Below are positions 1 through 12,970 of a stretch of DNA of 64,000 nt, piece by piece. The position numbers and the translations under genes are program-made. The notes below the pieces were generated by a model. It saw only the letters and a list, made by a program, of their open reading frames with translations, made no database searches and had not been told where the DNA came from. Source of the DNA: Bradyrhizobium sp. 199. Its GTDB lineage: Bacteria; Pseudomonadota; Alphaproteobacteria; Rhizobiales; Xanthobacteraceae. The stretch spans positions 62,001-126,000 of the forward strand of contig NZ_JADPJI010000002.1 of assembly GCF_023073355.1 (NCBI RefSeq), in the 5' to 3' direction. Position 1 is the first letter of the stretch, and each line of letters begins with the position of its first letter.

Positions 1-529
1 GCAGGCCGAAGGCGCGGGCGCGGCGCGCGACCGCCTGGCCGATCCGGCCCATGCCGATGATGCCGAGCCGCTTGCCGCCGATGCGGTGGCCGAGCATCCA
101 GGTCGGCGACCAGCCCGGCCAGGGTTTTCCCTCGGTCAGGATCGAGGCGCCTTCGATCATCCGCCTGGGCACGGCGAGGATCAGCGCCATGGTCATGTCG
201 GCGGTATCCTCGGTCAGAACTTTCGGCGTGTTGGTGACGGTGATGCCGCGGGCGTGCGCGGCTTCGACGTCGATATTGTCGACGCCGTTGCCGAAATTGG
301 CGATCAGCCGCAGCTTGCAGTCGGGCTGGTTGACGATGTCAGCGCTGATATGGTCGGTGACCGTTGGAACCAGCACATCGGCGGTGCGTGCGGCTTCCGC
401 GATCTGGTCGGCGGACATCGGCGTGTCCTCGAGATTGATCCGCGCGTCGAACAATTCGCGCATCCGCGTCTCGATTGAATCCGGCAGCTTGCGCGTCACC
501 ACGACGAGGGGCTTTTTCTTCACCGACAT
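1..529 (-). CDS. D-2-hydroxyacid dehydrogenase (glyoxylate/hydroxypyruvate reductase type), 3' end outside window
   Basis: This is the N-terminal 176 residues of an NAD(P)H-dependent D-2-hydroxyacid dehydrogenase; the C-terminal half lies before base 1. The substrate-binding half contains NFGNGVDNID at about residues 79-88, followed by the start of the Rossmann fold with the dinucleotide signature GMGRIG at 159-164. Family knowledge: members reduce glyoxylate or hydroxypyruvate, or oxidise other 2-hydroxyacids. The catalytic Arg, Glu and His would lie in the missing part, so the substrate cannot be judged. The ATG at 529 is preceded by an AGCAGGA-like ribosome-binding site. The gene is divergent from the SH3-domain gene. 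Confidence 0.88.
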   Translation of the reverse strand, partial: MSVKKKPLVVVTRKLPDSIETRMRELFDARINLEDTPMSADQIAEAARTADVLVPTVTDHISADIVNQPDCKLRLIANFGNGVDNIDVEAAHARGITVTNTPKVLTEDTADMTMALILAVPRRMIEGASILTEGKPWPGWSPTWMLGHRIGGKRLGIIGMGRIGQAVARRARAFGL

Positions 530-849
530 GTCCTGCTCTCATGGGGCATCGCAGGCCGCCTCTGTCGCCAAAGGCTGGTCGTTGAGGCCTCATTAACCCG
601 GTTGTTCGACACTGCCCTTGCCGTGTCCGTCCCCGGCGTTTCCTCCAAGCTCTCCCGAGATTTCCGGCCGGAAAATCGGGGCAAACTGGTTGTTCAAGTG
701 CCCGTCCTCTCTAGCAGAAGGCCGGGCCAAGACAAGAACCACGGGTCAGGCTTGGGGAACACCCGCGTGGCGGGTCGGATGTACGCGGCAGGTTGGGAAT
801 TTTGGGGTGAGGGTCCGGCAAGGCCGGGTCCTCGACGGGAGACGGGTTG
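530..849. other. Divergent intergenic region, no gene seen
   Basis: These 320 bases separate two divergent genes and should hold both promoters. I see no convincing coding frame. The one structure I can point to is an imperfect palindrome centred on CCGGCCGG at about 657-677, flanked by GATTT on one side and AAAATC on the other. It could be a protein-binding site, but nothing nearby supports this. Confidence 0.4.
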
Positions 850-1380
850 ATGGCGTTGGGGCGTATTTGTTCGGTGATGGCGCTCGTTTGCACCTGGTTG
901 AGCGCTTCGGTCGGCCCCTCGCATTCGGCCAAGGAGACCACGCCCCAGACCGCCAGCGGCCTGCCGGTGCCGCGCTATGTCAGCCTCAAATCGGACCACG
1001 TGAACGTCCGCGCTGGCCCGACCAAGGACAATGACGTGGCCTGGGTCTACACCCGTTCAGGCCTGCCGGTGGAAATCACCGCCGAGTTCGAGAATTGGCG
1101 CCGGGTGCGCGATTCCGAAGGCGCCGAGGGCTGGGTCTATCACTCGCTGCTGTCGGGCCGCCGCACTGCGGTCGTCACCATGAAGCACAAGGACGACCTT
1201 GCCCCGATTTACGATCGTGCCGATCTCGACAGCGCCGTTTCAGCAAAGCTCCAGGCCGGCGTCGTTACGCAGGTGAAGAAGTGCGCTGCAAACTGGTGCC
1301 GCGTCACCGGCAACGGCTTTGACGGCTGGATTCAGCAGGAGCGCCTCTGGGGCGTGTACTCGGACGAGCAGGTCAACTGA
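850..1380 (+). CDS. Secreted/periplasmic protein with two bacterial SH3-like modules
   Basis: A 176-residue protein with a hydrophobic signal-like segment at about residues 5-25 and a likely cleavage after SHSA. Two SH3-type modules follow. The first (about 45-105) carries the typical VNVRAGP turn and GWVYHSLLSG strand; the second (about 108-168) ends in GWIQQERLWGVY. This matches the SH3_4 / COG3807 family, which is exported and thought to bind cell-wall material or proteins; no enzymatic domain is present. The ATG at 850 follows a GGGAGACGGG ribosome-binding site and is preferred over an in-frame TTG one codon upstream. A palindromic repeat lies directly downstream. Confidence 0.85.
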   Translation: MALGRICSVMALVCTWLSASVGPSHSAKETTPQTASGLPVPRYVSLKSDHVNVRAGPTKDNDVAWVYTRSGLPVEITAEFENWRRVRDSEGAEGWVYHSLLSGRRTAVVTMKHKDDLAPIYDRADLDSAVSAKLQAGVVTQVKKCAANWCRVTGNGFDGWIQQERLWGVYSDEQVN

Positions 1381-1410
1381 CGCCAAAAGAGGGCGAACTG
1401 CTGCCCCAAC

Positions 1411-1495
1411 GTCATGCCCGGGCTTTGTCGCGGGCATAAACGCTCTTCTCGCCTGGCCCAAAAACGTGGATGGCCGGGACAGCCCGGCCACGACG
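1411..1495. repeat. Interspersed palindromic repeat, family A
   Basis: An imperfect inverted repeat: the left arm begins GTCATGCCCGGGCTTTGTCG and the right arm reads ATGGCCGGGACAGCCCGG before CACGACG. Related copies occur at 4191-4302, 40856-40982 and 61857-61949. It fills the gap between the SH3 gene and the end of irr and may act as a bidirectional terminator. Confidence 0.8.
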
Positions 1496-1520
1496 ATCTC
1501 AGATCGATTTCAGTGACGTC

Positions 1521-2012
1521 TCAGCGCTTCTTGCGCAGGCGCACGACCATGTCGATGCGCGCGATCTCGTAACCCTCGGGGACCTCCGGCATCTTGGACA
1601 GCGCCAGATGCGGGTCCTCGATGTCGACCAGCTCATGGCTGTTCTCGAGGTAGTAGTGATGGTGGGTGGTGATGTTGGTGTCGAAATAGGTCTTGGTACC
1701 GTCGACGCTGACCTGGCGGAGCAGGCCGGCATCGGTGAGCTGGTTCAGCGTGTTGTAGACGGTCGCCAACGACACCGGAACCTTGGCCAGCGTCGCTTCC
1801 TCGTAGAGCATTTCAGCCGTGAGGTGCCGCGCGCCCTTGCCGAATAATAGCCAGCCGAGCGCCATACGCTGGCGCGTCGGACGCAGCCCGGCGGACTGGA
1901 GCATTTCGTTGACGTCGTGCCACGGGCAGCCGGTCAAAGCCGGCTGGCGGCCGGACAGGAGGGCCGCGGCGTGAACGTCGTCATCGTGGCGGGTGGCGCT
2001 GTTTTCAGTCAT
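1521..2012 (-). CDS. irr: Iron response regulator Irr (Fur superfamily)
   Basis: A 163-residue Fur-superfamily transcription factor that controls heme synthesis and iron homeostasis in rhizobia. The heme regulatory motif GCPWHDV is at residues 28-34 (Cys29) and a His cluster, HHH, is at 117-119. Both correspond to the two heme-binding sites known in Bradyrhizobium japonicum Irr, where heme triggers degradation of the protein. A winged-helix domain (about 35-100, including GLRPTRQRMALG) precedes the dimerisation domain. The ATG at 2012 gives exactly the expected length; a longer upstream reading lacks support. The gene is divergent from fabA. Its upstream DNA carries a promoter and two candidate iron-control elements, listed separately. 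Confidence 0.96.
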   Translation of the reverse strand: MTENSATRHDDDVHAAALLSGRQPALTGCPWHDVNEMLQSAGLRPTRQRMALGWLLFGKGARHLTAEMLYEEATLAKVPVSLATVYNTLNQLTDAGLLRQVSVDGTKTYFDTNITTHHHYYLENSHELVDIEDPHLALSKMPEVPEGYEIARIDMVVRLRKKR

Positions 2013-2051
2013 TTCCAAAATCGGGCACGCGTGGACGCTAACTCTCTGCAA

Positions 2052-2080
2052 CATATATGGAGAGATAGATGCAGATGCAA
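2052..2080 (-). promoter_or_regulatory. Candidate irr promoter
   Basis: Read on the minus strand, TTGCAT (2075-2080) and TATATG (2052-2057) are separated by exactly 17 bases, about 40 bases upstream of the irr ATG. This fits a sigma-70 type promoter with a short leader. Inference from sequence only. Confidence 0.5.
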
Positions 2081-2090
2081 GTTTCTCGCA
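2068..2090 (-). promoter_or_regulatory. Candidate Fur-binding direct repeats in the irr promoter
   Basis: On the minus strand three related hexamers appear: TGCGAG (2085-2090), TGCATC (2074-2079) and TGCATC (2068-2073). Known biology: B. japonicum Fur binds the irr promoter at an atypical element made of three imperfect direct-repeat hexamers rather than a classical Fur box. Here the repeats overlap the predicted -35 box, so bound Fur could block RNA polymerase. A fur gene lies at 31887-32342. Confidence 0.55.
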
Positions 2091-2092
2091 AC

Positions 2093-2105
2093 TAGAGTGG
2101 TTCTA
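2093..2105. promoter_or_regulatory. Candidate ICE-like element (Irr site)
   Basis: TAGAG-TGG-TTCTA is an interrupted palindrome with one mismatch. It resembles the rhizobial iron control element core TAGAA-N3-TTCTA bound by Irr. It lies just upstream of the predicted -35 box of irr and could mediate autoregulation or act on the divergent fabA side. Inference. Confidence 0.4.
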
Positions 2106-2278
2106 ATTAGCCGGGAACCGGGCCGGCGCCCCGCCATTTTACCTTCATGAGAGCGCTTTGCTACCCGAAATGGCCTGTGTTAGAGAGCCCGCGGTTCCGC
2201 TTAGCCGATTTTGGTGCGGCCAAGCATTCAGGGCCGCGCAATCCATCCGGATCCTTCGGTATTCTCGTCTTAACAAGG

Positions 2279-2292
2279 GCAACAGGCGTTGC
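2279..2292. promoter_or_regulatory. Short perfect palindrome upstream of fabA
   Basis: GCAAC-AGGC-GTTGC is an exact 5-bp inverted repeat with a 4-base spacer, 72 bases before the fabA start. It could be an operator for the fabA-fabB genes. The arms are short, so chance is possible. The rest of the 2013-2363 gap holds the irr control elements and no gene that I can see. Confidence 0.25.
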
Positions 2293-2363
2293 TTTTCGAA
2301 TAAGATGGGCCCCGTTTTGCCGGAAACGCCGCTCAATCGGGGTTAGAACACAGAGGCTTCCGC

Positions 2364-2885
2364 ATGCTGAACAGGCGCAACGGTTACGAATATGAAGATC
2401 TGCTGGCTTGTGCCCGCGGCGAGATGTTCGGCCCTGGCAATGCGCAATTGCCGCTGCCGCCGATGCTCATGTTCGACCGCATTACCGACATCAGCGAGAC
2501 CGGCGGCGAATTCGGCAAGGGGGTGGTCCGCGCCGAGCTCGACGTGAAGCCCGACCTCTGGTTCTTTGGCTGCCACTTCAAGAACGATCCCGTGATGCCC
2601 GGCTGCCTCGGCCTCGATGCGCTATGGCAAATGGTCGGCTTCTATCTGGGTTGGACCGGGGGCGAAGGTCGAGGCCGCGCGCTTGGTCTGAACGAATTGA
2701 AGTTCAGCGGTCAGGTGCTGCCCGAGGCCCGCAAGGTTGTGTACAACGTCGACATCAAGCGCGTGATGCGTTCAAAGCTGGTGCTCGGGATTGCCGACGG
2801 ATGGCTTTCGGTCGATGACCAGATTATCTATCGCGCCAAGGACCTGAAGGTCGGCCTGTTCAAGCAAGGCACGAGCCTGGGCTGA
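2364..2885 (+). CDS. fabA: 3-hydroxydecanoyl-ACP dehydratase/isomerase FabA
   Basis: A 173-residue hot-dog-fold enzyme that dehydrates 3-hydroxyacyl-ACP and isomerises trans-2-decenoyl-ACP to the cis-3 form. This is the branch point to unsaturated fatty acids in the cytoplasmic type II pathway. The active-site stretch [16 protein letters not shown] is present, with catalytic His71 and Asp85 (in GLDALWQ), corresponding to His70 and Asp84 of E. coli FabA. Length and ends match the family. A ribosome-binding site (AGAGG) precedes the ATG. It is followed 54 bases later by fabB, its usual partner, and the two are probably co-transcribed. Confidence 0.97.
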   Translation: MLNRRNGYEYEDLLACARGEMFGPGNAQLPLPPMLMFDRITDISETGGEFGKGVVRAELDVKPDLWFFGCHFKNDPVMPGCLGLDALWQMVGFYLGWTGGEGRGRALGLNELKFSGQVLPEARKVVYNVDIKRVMRSKLVLGIADGWLSVDDQIIYRAKDLKVGLFKQGTSLG

Positions 2886-2939
2886 GCGCATCATCACGAA
2901 GAGAACGAGCAAGAAGACAACGAGCAGGGCGAGGCTGTC

Positions 2940-4163
2940 ATGAGGCGGGTTGTGGTCACCGGGATGGGCATCGTCTCGTCGATCGGAAACAACACCCAGG
3001 AAGTGCTTGCGAGCCTTCACGAGGCGAAGTCGGGCATTTCTCGGGCTGAGAAACATGCCGAACTCGGCTTTCGTTCCCAGGTGCAAGGCGCGCCGACGCT
3101 CGATCCTGCGACGGTGGTCGACCGCCGCGCCATGCGTTTCCTCGGTCAGGGCGCGGCGTGGAATCACGTCGCCATGGAGCAGGCGATCCAGGATTCCGGT
3201 CTGTCGCCGGACGAGGTCTCCAACGTCCGCACCGGCATCATCATGGGCTCCGGCGGCCCGTCCGCCCGCACCATCGTCGAAGCCGCCGACATCACCCGCA
3301 CAAAGGGACCCAAGCGCGTCGGGCCGTTTGCAGTGCCGAAGGCGATGTCGTCCACGGCCTCCGCGACGCTTGCGACCTGGTTCAAGATCAAGGGCGTGAA
3401 CTACTCGATCTCCTCGGCCTGCGCGACGTCGAACCATTGCGTCGGCAATGCCTACGAGACGATCCAGATCGGCAAGCAGGACGTCGTCTTCGCCGGTGGC
3501 TGCGAAGAACTGGACTGGTCGCTGTCGGTGCTGTTCGACGCCATGGGCGCGATGTCCTCGAAGTACAATGACACGCCTGCCACGGCCTCGCGCCCCTACG
3601 ACATCAACCGCGACGGCTTCGTCATCGCCGGCGGCGCGGGCGTGCTGGTGCTGGAAGAGCTCGAGCATGCCAAGGCGCGCGGCGCCCGCATTTACGGCGA
3701 GATCGTCGGCTACGGCGCGACTTCGGACGGCTACGACATGGTCGCGCCATCGGGTGAAGGCGCCGAGCGCTGCATGCGCATGGCGATGTCGACGGTGAAG
3801 ACCAAGGTGGACTACATCAATCCCCACGCGACCTCGACCCCCGCCGGCGATCCCCCCGAGATCGACGCGCTCCGTCGGGTGTTCGGCAGCGGCGAAAAGT
3901 GCCCGCCGATCTCGGCGACCAAGGCGCTGACCGGCCACTCGCTGGGCGCCACCGGCGTGCAGGAGGCGATCTACTCGCTGCTGATGATGAACAACGGCTT
4001 CATCTGCGAGAGCGCGCACATCCAGGAGCTCGACCCCGTGTTCGCGGACATGCCGATCGTGCGCAAGCGCATCGACAATGTCAAAATCGGTACCGTGCTG
4101 TCGAACTCCTTCGGCTTCGGCGGCACCAATGCAACGCTGGTGTTCAGCCGGCTGGATGCGTGA
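2940..4163 (+). CDS. fabB: 3-oxoacyl-ACP synthase I FabB
   Basis: A 407-residue beta-ketoacyl-ACP synthase I. It elongates acyl chains, including the cis-3-decenoyl product of FabA, by condensing them with malonyl-ACP. The Cys-His-His triad is visible: Cys161 in [12 protein letters not shown], His296 in NPHATST and His333 in TGHSLGATG, with Lys328 in SATKAL. These match Cys163, His298, Lys328 and His333 of E. coli FabB closely. The thiolase fold is complete at both ends (RRVVVTGMG at the start, [15 protein letters not shown] near the end). Together with FabA it forms the anaerobic unsaturated fatty acid pathway. Confidence 0.97.
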   Translation: MRRVVVTGMGIVSSIGNNTQEVLASLHEAKSGISRAEKHAELGFRSQVQGAPTLDPATVVDRRAMRFLGQGAAWNHVAMEQAIQDSGLSPDEVSNVRTGIIMGSGGPSARTIVEAADITRTKGPKRVGPFAVPKAMSSTASATLATWFKIKGVNYSISSACATSNHCVGNAYETIQIGKQDVVFAGGCEELDWSLSVLFDAMGAMSSKYNDTPATASRPYDINRDGFVIAGGAGVLVLEELEHAKARGARIYGEIVGYGATSDGYDMVAPSGEGAERCMRMAMSTVKTKVDYINPHATSTPAGDPPEIDALRRVFGSGEKCPPISATKALTGHSLGATGVQEAIYSLLMMNNGFICESAHIQELDPVFADMPIVRKRIDNVKIGTVLSNSFGFGGTNATLVFSRLDA

Positions 4164-4190
4164 TGCCATTGTTGGCGGACTGTTGATTTT

Positions 4191-4302
4191 CTCGTCATGG
4201 CCGGGCTTGTCCCGGCCATCCACGTATTGGCCCCGGGGTTGGAAGTGCTGATACCCGGGACATCCAGCGCGACGACGCGCTTCGCGCTTTTGCCCGCATG
4301 AC
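4191..4302. repeat. Interspersed palindromic repeat, family A, abutting fabI
   Basis: The left arm GTCATGGCCGGGCTTGTCCC is followed by GGCCATCCACG, itself a tight palindrome. The degenerate right arm ends in GCCCGCATGACG at about 4291-4302. The ATG in that right arm (4298) is in frame with fabI, so the repeat creates a spurious upstream start. Confidence 0.75.
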
Positions 4303-4324
4303 GAAAACGGAAGGTAATGGCGAG

Positions 4325-5125
4325 ATGGAAGGTTTGATGAAAGGCAAGCGCGGTCTGATCATGGGCATCGCCAATGATCATTCGATCGCCTGGGGCATGG
4401 CGAAGACGCTGCATGCCCACGGTGCCGAGCTCGCCTTCACCTTCCAGGGCGAGGCTCTGGGCAAGCGGGTCAAGCCGCTGGCCGAACAGCTCGGTGTCGA
4501 TCTGGTGCTGCCTTGCGACGTCGAGGACATCGCCAGCGTCGATGCCACCTTCGGTGTGCTGCGCGAGAAGTGGGGCAAGCTCGACTTCGTAATCCACGCC
4601 ATCGGTTTTGCCGACAAGAACGAACTCAAGGGCCGCTACGCCGACACCAGCCGCGAGAACTTTTCGCGCACCATGGTGATCTCCTGCTTCTCGTTCACGG
4701 AGGTCGCCAAGCGCGCCGCCGAGCTGATGATGGAGGGCGGCAGCATGATCACGCTGACCTTCGGCGCCTCCGAGCGTGCGATGCCGAATTACAACGTGAT
4801 GGGCGTGGCCAAGGCGGCGCTGGAGGCCTCCGTGCGCTATCTCGCCTCCGATTTCGGGCCGCGCGGCATCCGCGTCAACGCGATCTCCGCAGGCCCCATC
4901 CGCACGCTCGCGGGTTCGGGCATCGGCGAGGCGCGCGCCATGTTCGCCTTCATGCAGAAGCATTCGCCGCTCCGCCGCGGCGTCACGCTCGACGAACTCG
5001 GCGGCTCGGCGCTGTATCTACTGTCGGATCTGTCCGGCGGCGTGACCGGCGAGATCCACTATGTCGATTCCGGCTACAACACAGTCCTGATGCCGAGGCC
5101 GGACGATTTGAAGGCCCCGGAGTAG
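4325..5125 (+). CDS. fabI: Enoyl-ACP reductase (NADH) FabI
   Basis: A 266-residue short-chain dehydrogenase-type enoyl-ACP reductase, catalysing the last step of each fatty acid elongation cycle. With the ATG at 4325 the catalytic residues fall at Tyr156 and Lys163 (NYNVMGVAK), exactly as in E. coli FabI, which supports this start. An in-frame ATG at 4298 lies in the upstream repeat and is rejected. The glycine-rich motif GIANDHSIAWG is at 14-24. The residue aligned with E. coli Tyr146 is Phe (TFGASERAMPNY), a conservative change at a site lining the substrate pocket. It follows fabA-fabB but is separated from fabB by a repeat, so it may have its own promoter. Classical FabI is the triclosan target. 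Confidence 0.95.
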   Translation: MEGLMKGKRGLIMGIANDHSIAWGMAKTLHAHGAELAFTFQGEALGKRVKPLAEQLGVDLVLPCDVEDIASVDATFGVLREKWGKLDFVIHAIGFADKNELKGRYADTSRENFSRTMVISCFSFTEVAKRAAELMMEGGSMITLTFGASERAMPNYNVMGVAKAALEASVRYLASDFGPRGIRVNAISAGPIRTLAGSGIGEARAMFAFMQKHSPLRRGVTLDELGGSALYLLSDLSGGVTGEIHYVDSGYNTVLMPRPDDLKAPE

Positions 5126-5134
5126 GACTTCGCA

Positions 5135-5220
5135 GGGTGGGCAAAGGAGCGCAAGCGACGTGCCCACGATCTCTCAACAATTGCGCACAGAACGTGGGCA
5201 CGCTTCGCTTTGCCCACCCT
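5135..5220. repeat. Palindromic repeat, family C
   Basis: A long imperfect inverted repeat between the convergent fabI and GST genes. The left arm runs GGGTGGGCAAAG...GTGCCCAC and the right arm GTGGGCACG...CTTTGCCCACCC. A transcript from either strand could form a hairpin, so it probably terminates transcription from both sides. Confidence 0.75.
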
Positions 5221-5232
5221 AAGAGAGCTGCT

Positions 5233-5829
5233 TCAACCCGCTGCGATCTTCTCCGCACGCTGGAATGCCGGCCGCGCCATGCAGCGCGCGAGATAGGCCT
5301 CGAAGGCGGGGCGCGATGGCACCATCTTGAACTGCCGCACCGCGAAATTCAGGCCCGAGCCGATCGTGATGTCGGCGGCCGAAAATTCCTCGCCGAGAAT
5401 CCATGGTCCCCTGGCCAGCGCAGCCTCCAGCACGTCGAACACCTGCGTCGCGCTGCCCCAGGCTGCGGTCGAGGTCGGGATCTCGATCTTGGTGAAGATC
5501 TGGATGATGGCGGGCTCGATGCAGCCCGGCGAAAAGAACAGCCATTGCAGGTATCGCCCGCGGCGCGGATCGGTCACGGCGGGCGCAAGCTTCGTCTCGG
5601 GATAGCGATCGGCAATGTAGGCGCAGATCGCGGCGGCTTCGCCGAGTGCAACGTCGGCGTCGGCGAGCGCCGGCACCTTGCCCATCGGGTTGACCTTGAG
5701 GAAATCCGGCGCCTTCTGCGCGCCGGTTGAGATGTCGGTCAGCACGCGCTCGTAGGCAAGACCGCTTTCTTCCATCAGCCAGAGCGTCGTGAACGAGCGC
5801 GAGCGGGGCGACCAATAGAGCTTGATCAT
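5233..5829 (-). CDS. Glutathione S-transferase family protein
   Basis: A 198-residue protein with the two-domain cytosolic GST layout. The N-terminal thioredoxin-like domain (about 1-77) contains KVNPMGKVPAL with the cis-Pro and LGEAAAICAYIADRYP, which binds the gamma-glutamyl end of glutathione. A helical C-terminal domain (about 85-195) carries FSAADITIG, the usual N-cap box. The catalytic residue near the N terminus is probably Ser10 or Ser12 (WSPRSRS). The substrate cannot be told from sequence; bacterial members act in detoxification and redox reactions. It stands alone, convergent with fabI. Confidence 0.9.
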   Translation of the reverse strand: MIKLYWSPRSRSFTTLWLMEESGLAYERVLTDISTGAQKAPDFLKVNPMGKVPALADADVALGEAAAICAYIADRYPETKLAPAVTDPRRGRYLQWLFFSPGCIEPAIIQIFTKIEIPTSTAAWGSATQVFDVLEAALARGPWILGEEFSAADITIGSGLNFAVRQFKMVPSRPAFEAYLARCMARPAFQRAEKIAAG

Positions 5830-5900
5830 GGCGGGAACCTTCCATCGGCGTGAGGCGGGCGGGGCTATTCATCGCGTGTCTACTTCGAAATCGCAACGCA

Positions 5901-6778
5901 CTACGGCTGGTCCGATGCAGCGTTCGGCCGCCACATCTTGGTCAACGCGAATGAGTGCGTGTCAGTCTTGCTTGAGATACCCGGGAAGCCCCCGATCGAG
6001 CCTGTCGGTGTGAGCGCCCGCGTTTTCTCGCGCAGGATCGCGCTGCTCGAAGCGGCCGCGGGCGGGTTGGGGAACTGGTCATTGTCGAGCTTGTTAAGCG
6101 GGTCTTCGGTCAGTCGCATGCTTGCGGCGAAGTTCGCGCCGAAATTCACAAAGGGGCGCTTGATCTCCTCGTAGCTCCGTCCGTCGATCAGGTTGATCGA
6201 GATGTTCGCGAACAAATGCGAATGCCGGATCAGATTTCCGAGCCCTTGATTGAATGTGCCGATGCCGTTCAACATCATGCGGCTGCCCGGCAATTCTCCT
6301 TTATGCGTGGTCGCAACCAGATAGCGATCGCAACTCACGTTCGGTGTGATGCCACGCACGATCGCCGGCAGACGTTCGCTGGGATCGGGAATGAAACGCG
6401 ATTTCGGATGATAGAAGGGCTCGAACGCTCCCCTGGGGTAGGCGATCCTGCGAACACCGGGATCGCCGCCCGTTGCGGCTTTCACCCGCGCGAACACGAG
6501 ATCGTCGAGACCCCTTCGGCTTCCTCGTTCTCGAAGATGGTTAGCCCGAACTTCTGGACGGAGTAGCGCTCGCCGATCACCGAGATCACGCCAAGCTTGC
6601 AGGGGCCGATATCCGCCGCCTGCGGCTTGCTCGCCGCCGGCTGCTTGGCCTTCGGCGCGACTTTCTTGGCGGCTGGTTTTGCCGGTGCGGGAGACGCAGA
6701 GCTTGTCGGAGGAGTTTGCGCTGATGCCGAAGTTAGAAGTGACAGCAGGACGAGCAATGGGGCAGCAGATCGAAACAT
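5901..6778 (-). pseudogene. Frame-broken secreted protein gene
   Basis: Two adjoining frames encode parts of one protein. The first starts at 6778 with a signal peptide (MFRSAAPLLVLLSLLTSASA) and a Pro/Ala/Lys-rich linker. It continues to TIFENEEAEG, then runs into a wrong-frame tail and a stop at 6482. The continuation, GLDDLVFARVK and onward (no usable ATG), is in another frame and runs for about 195 residues to a stop at 5901. Adding one base to a run of four Gs near 6510 would join them as EEAEGGLDDLVFARVK. A possible second shift lies near the 3' end, where an alternative frame reads DRLDRGLPGYLKQD and stops at 5962. I do not recognise the family; the mature part has no motif I can name. 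Either a real pseudogene or a sequencing error. Confidence 0.7.
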
Positions 6779-6870
6779 GGATTCCAAGGGGATCAGAGGC
6801 GAGGGATCACGGGACACGCCACAGTAGGGTGGGAGTGTGACAACCGCAAGGTGCACCCGCTGGTCGTAAT

Positions 6871-7335
6871 CTACCCGGTGGGCCCCTGCCGCTTCCACCG
6901 ATAATACTTCATCATGAACCCGTTCGAGGGCTCGATCTCCTGCTTCTCGAACACAAAACCTTCGCGCTCGTACCAGCGCCAGGCCTTTTCGTTCTCGCGG
7001 ACGCAACGCAGGTACATCTCGTCAGGCATTTGCGTGCGGGTGAAGGCGAGCAATTGCCGGCCGAGTGATTGGCCCTGATAGGCGGGCGCGACGAAGAGCA
7101 TGTCGAGATAGAGCTTCGGCACATGCAGCGCCAGCATGGCGGTGATCGTGCCTTGATCGTCGGCGACGAACAGGCTCCAGCCGTCTTCGATCTCGCGCCG
7201 GATGCGCGCGCGCAGGTTTGCGAGCAGGAAGTCGCTGGCCTCGCCGAGGCCGGTCGAGACCCAGCTCTCCATCCAGACGCGGCCGACCTCATCGTATTCG
7301 CCGGCACGGGCAGGGCGGATGAGCTGATGCGACAT
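6871..7335 (-). CDS. GNAT family N-acetyltransferase
   Basis: A 154-residue single-domain acetyltransferase. The acetyl-CoA binding segment is YLDMLFVAPAYQGQSLGRQLL (the Q/RxxGxG/A loop of motif A), and motif B is VRENEKAWRWYEREGF. The C-terminal strand motif is typical of small-molecule or protein N-acetyltransferases such as RimI-like enzymes; the substrate is unknown. It ends 92 bases before the start of the frame-broken gene and lies just downstream of oxyR on the same strand (8-base gap), so it may be read through from the oxyR promoter. Confidence 0.88.
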   Translation of the reverse strand: MSHQLIRPARAGEYDEVGRVWMESWVSTGLGEASDFLLANLRARIRREIEDGWSLFVADDQGTITAMLALHVPKLYLDMLFVAPAYQGQSLGRQLLAFTRTQMPDEMYLRCVRENEKAWRWYEREGFVFEKQEIEPSNGFMMKYYRWKRQGPTG

Positions 7336-7342
7336 CCGGCGC

Positions 7343-10549
<3,207 letters not shown>

Positions 10550-10617
10550 GGTGTTGCATCTCTCCCGCTCTTGTTCCCCGAAGCCTTGGCGGGGGGCGGA
10601 TGCGGAAGAGATTGCTC

Positions 10618-10688
10618 CCGTAGCTCGGATGGAGCGCAGCGCAGTCGGCACGCCAGTCCCGCATTGCGCTTCGCTTCATGCGGGCTAC
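10618..10688. repeat. Palindromic repeat, family F
   Basis: CCCGTAGCTCGGATGGAGCG...CGCTTCATGCGGGCTACGG forms an imperfect inverted repeat between the convergent katG and pnp genes. It has the same intergenic palindromic character as the other families here but a distinct sequence; I see one copy in the window. Confidence 0.6.
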
Positions 10689-10718
10689 GGACTGATCAAC
10701 AAAACGGCACAAACAAAA

Positions 10719-10740
10719 AGGGCGGCCTTTCGGCCGCCCT
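10719..10740 (-). terminator. Rho-independent terminator of the rimP-pnp operon
   Basis: A perfect 9-bp stem (AGGGCGGCC / GGCCGCCCT) with a 4-base loop. On the minus strand it is followed by TTTTTGTTTG. It lies 27 bases after the pnp stop codon. On the plus strand there is no long T run, so termination mainly serves pnp. Confidence 0.85.
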
Positions 10741-10766
10741 TTCGTGTTTCTGACCGGGAGCGAGAC

Positions 10767-12923
<2,157 letters not shown>

Positions 12924-12970
12924 AGAAGTTTTCTTTCATGGGTTCTCGAAAGAAGGACGGATCGAAAAAC

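Noticed and set aside
602..850. Possible small gene in the first intergenic region
   Set aside because: No ribosome-binding site or recognisable sequence, and it runs into the SH3 gene in another frame.
1411..1495. Palindromic repeats considered as a CRISPR array
   Set aside because: Copies are single, far apart and self-complementary with no regular spacers; no cas genes are present.
2772..4223. A 483-codon open frame opposite fabB
   Set aside because: Low-complexity His/Arg/Ala composition and complete overlap with fabB.
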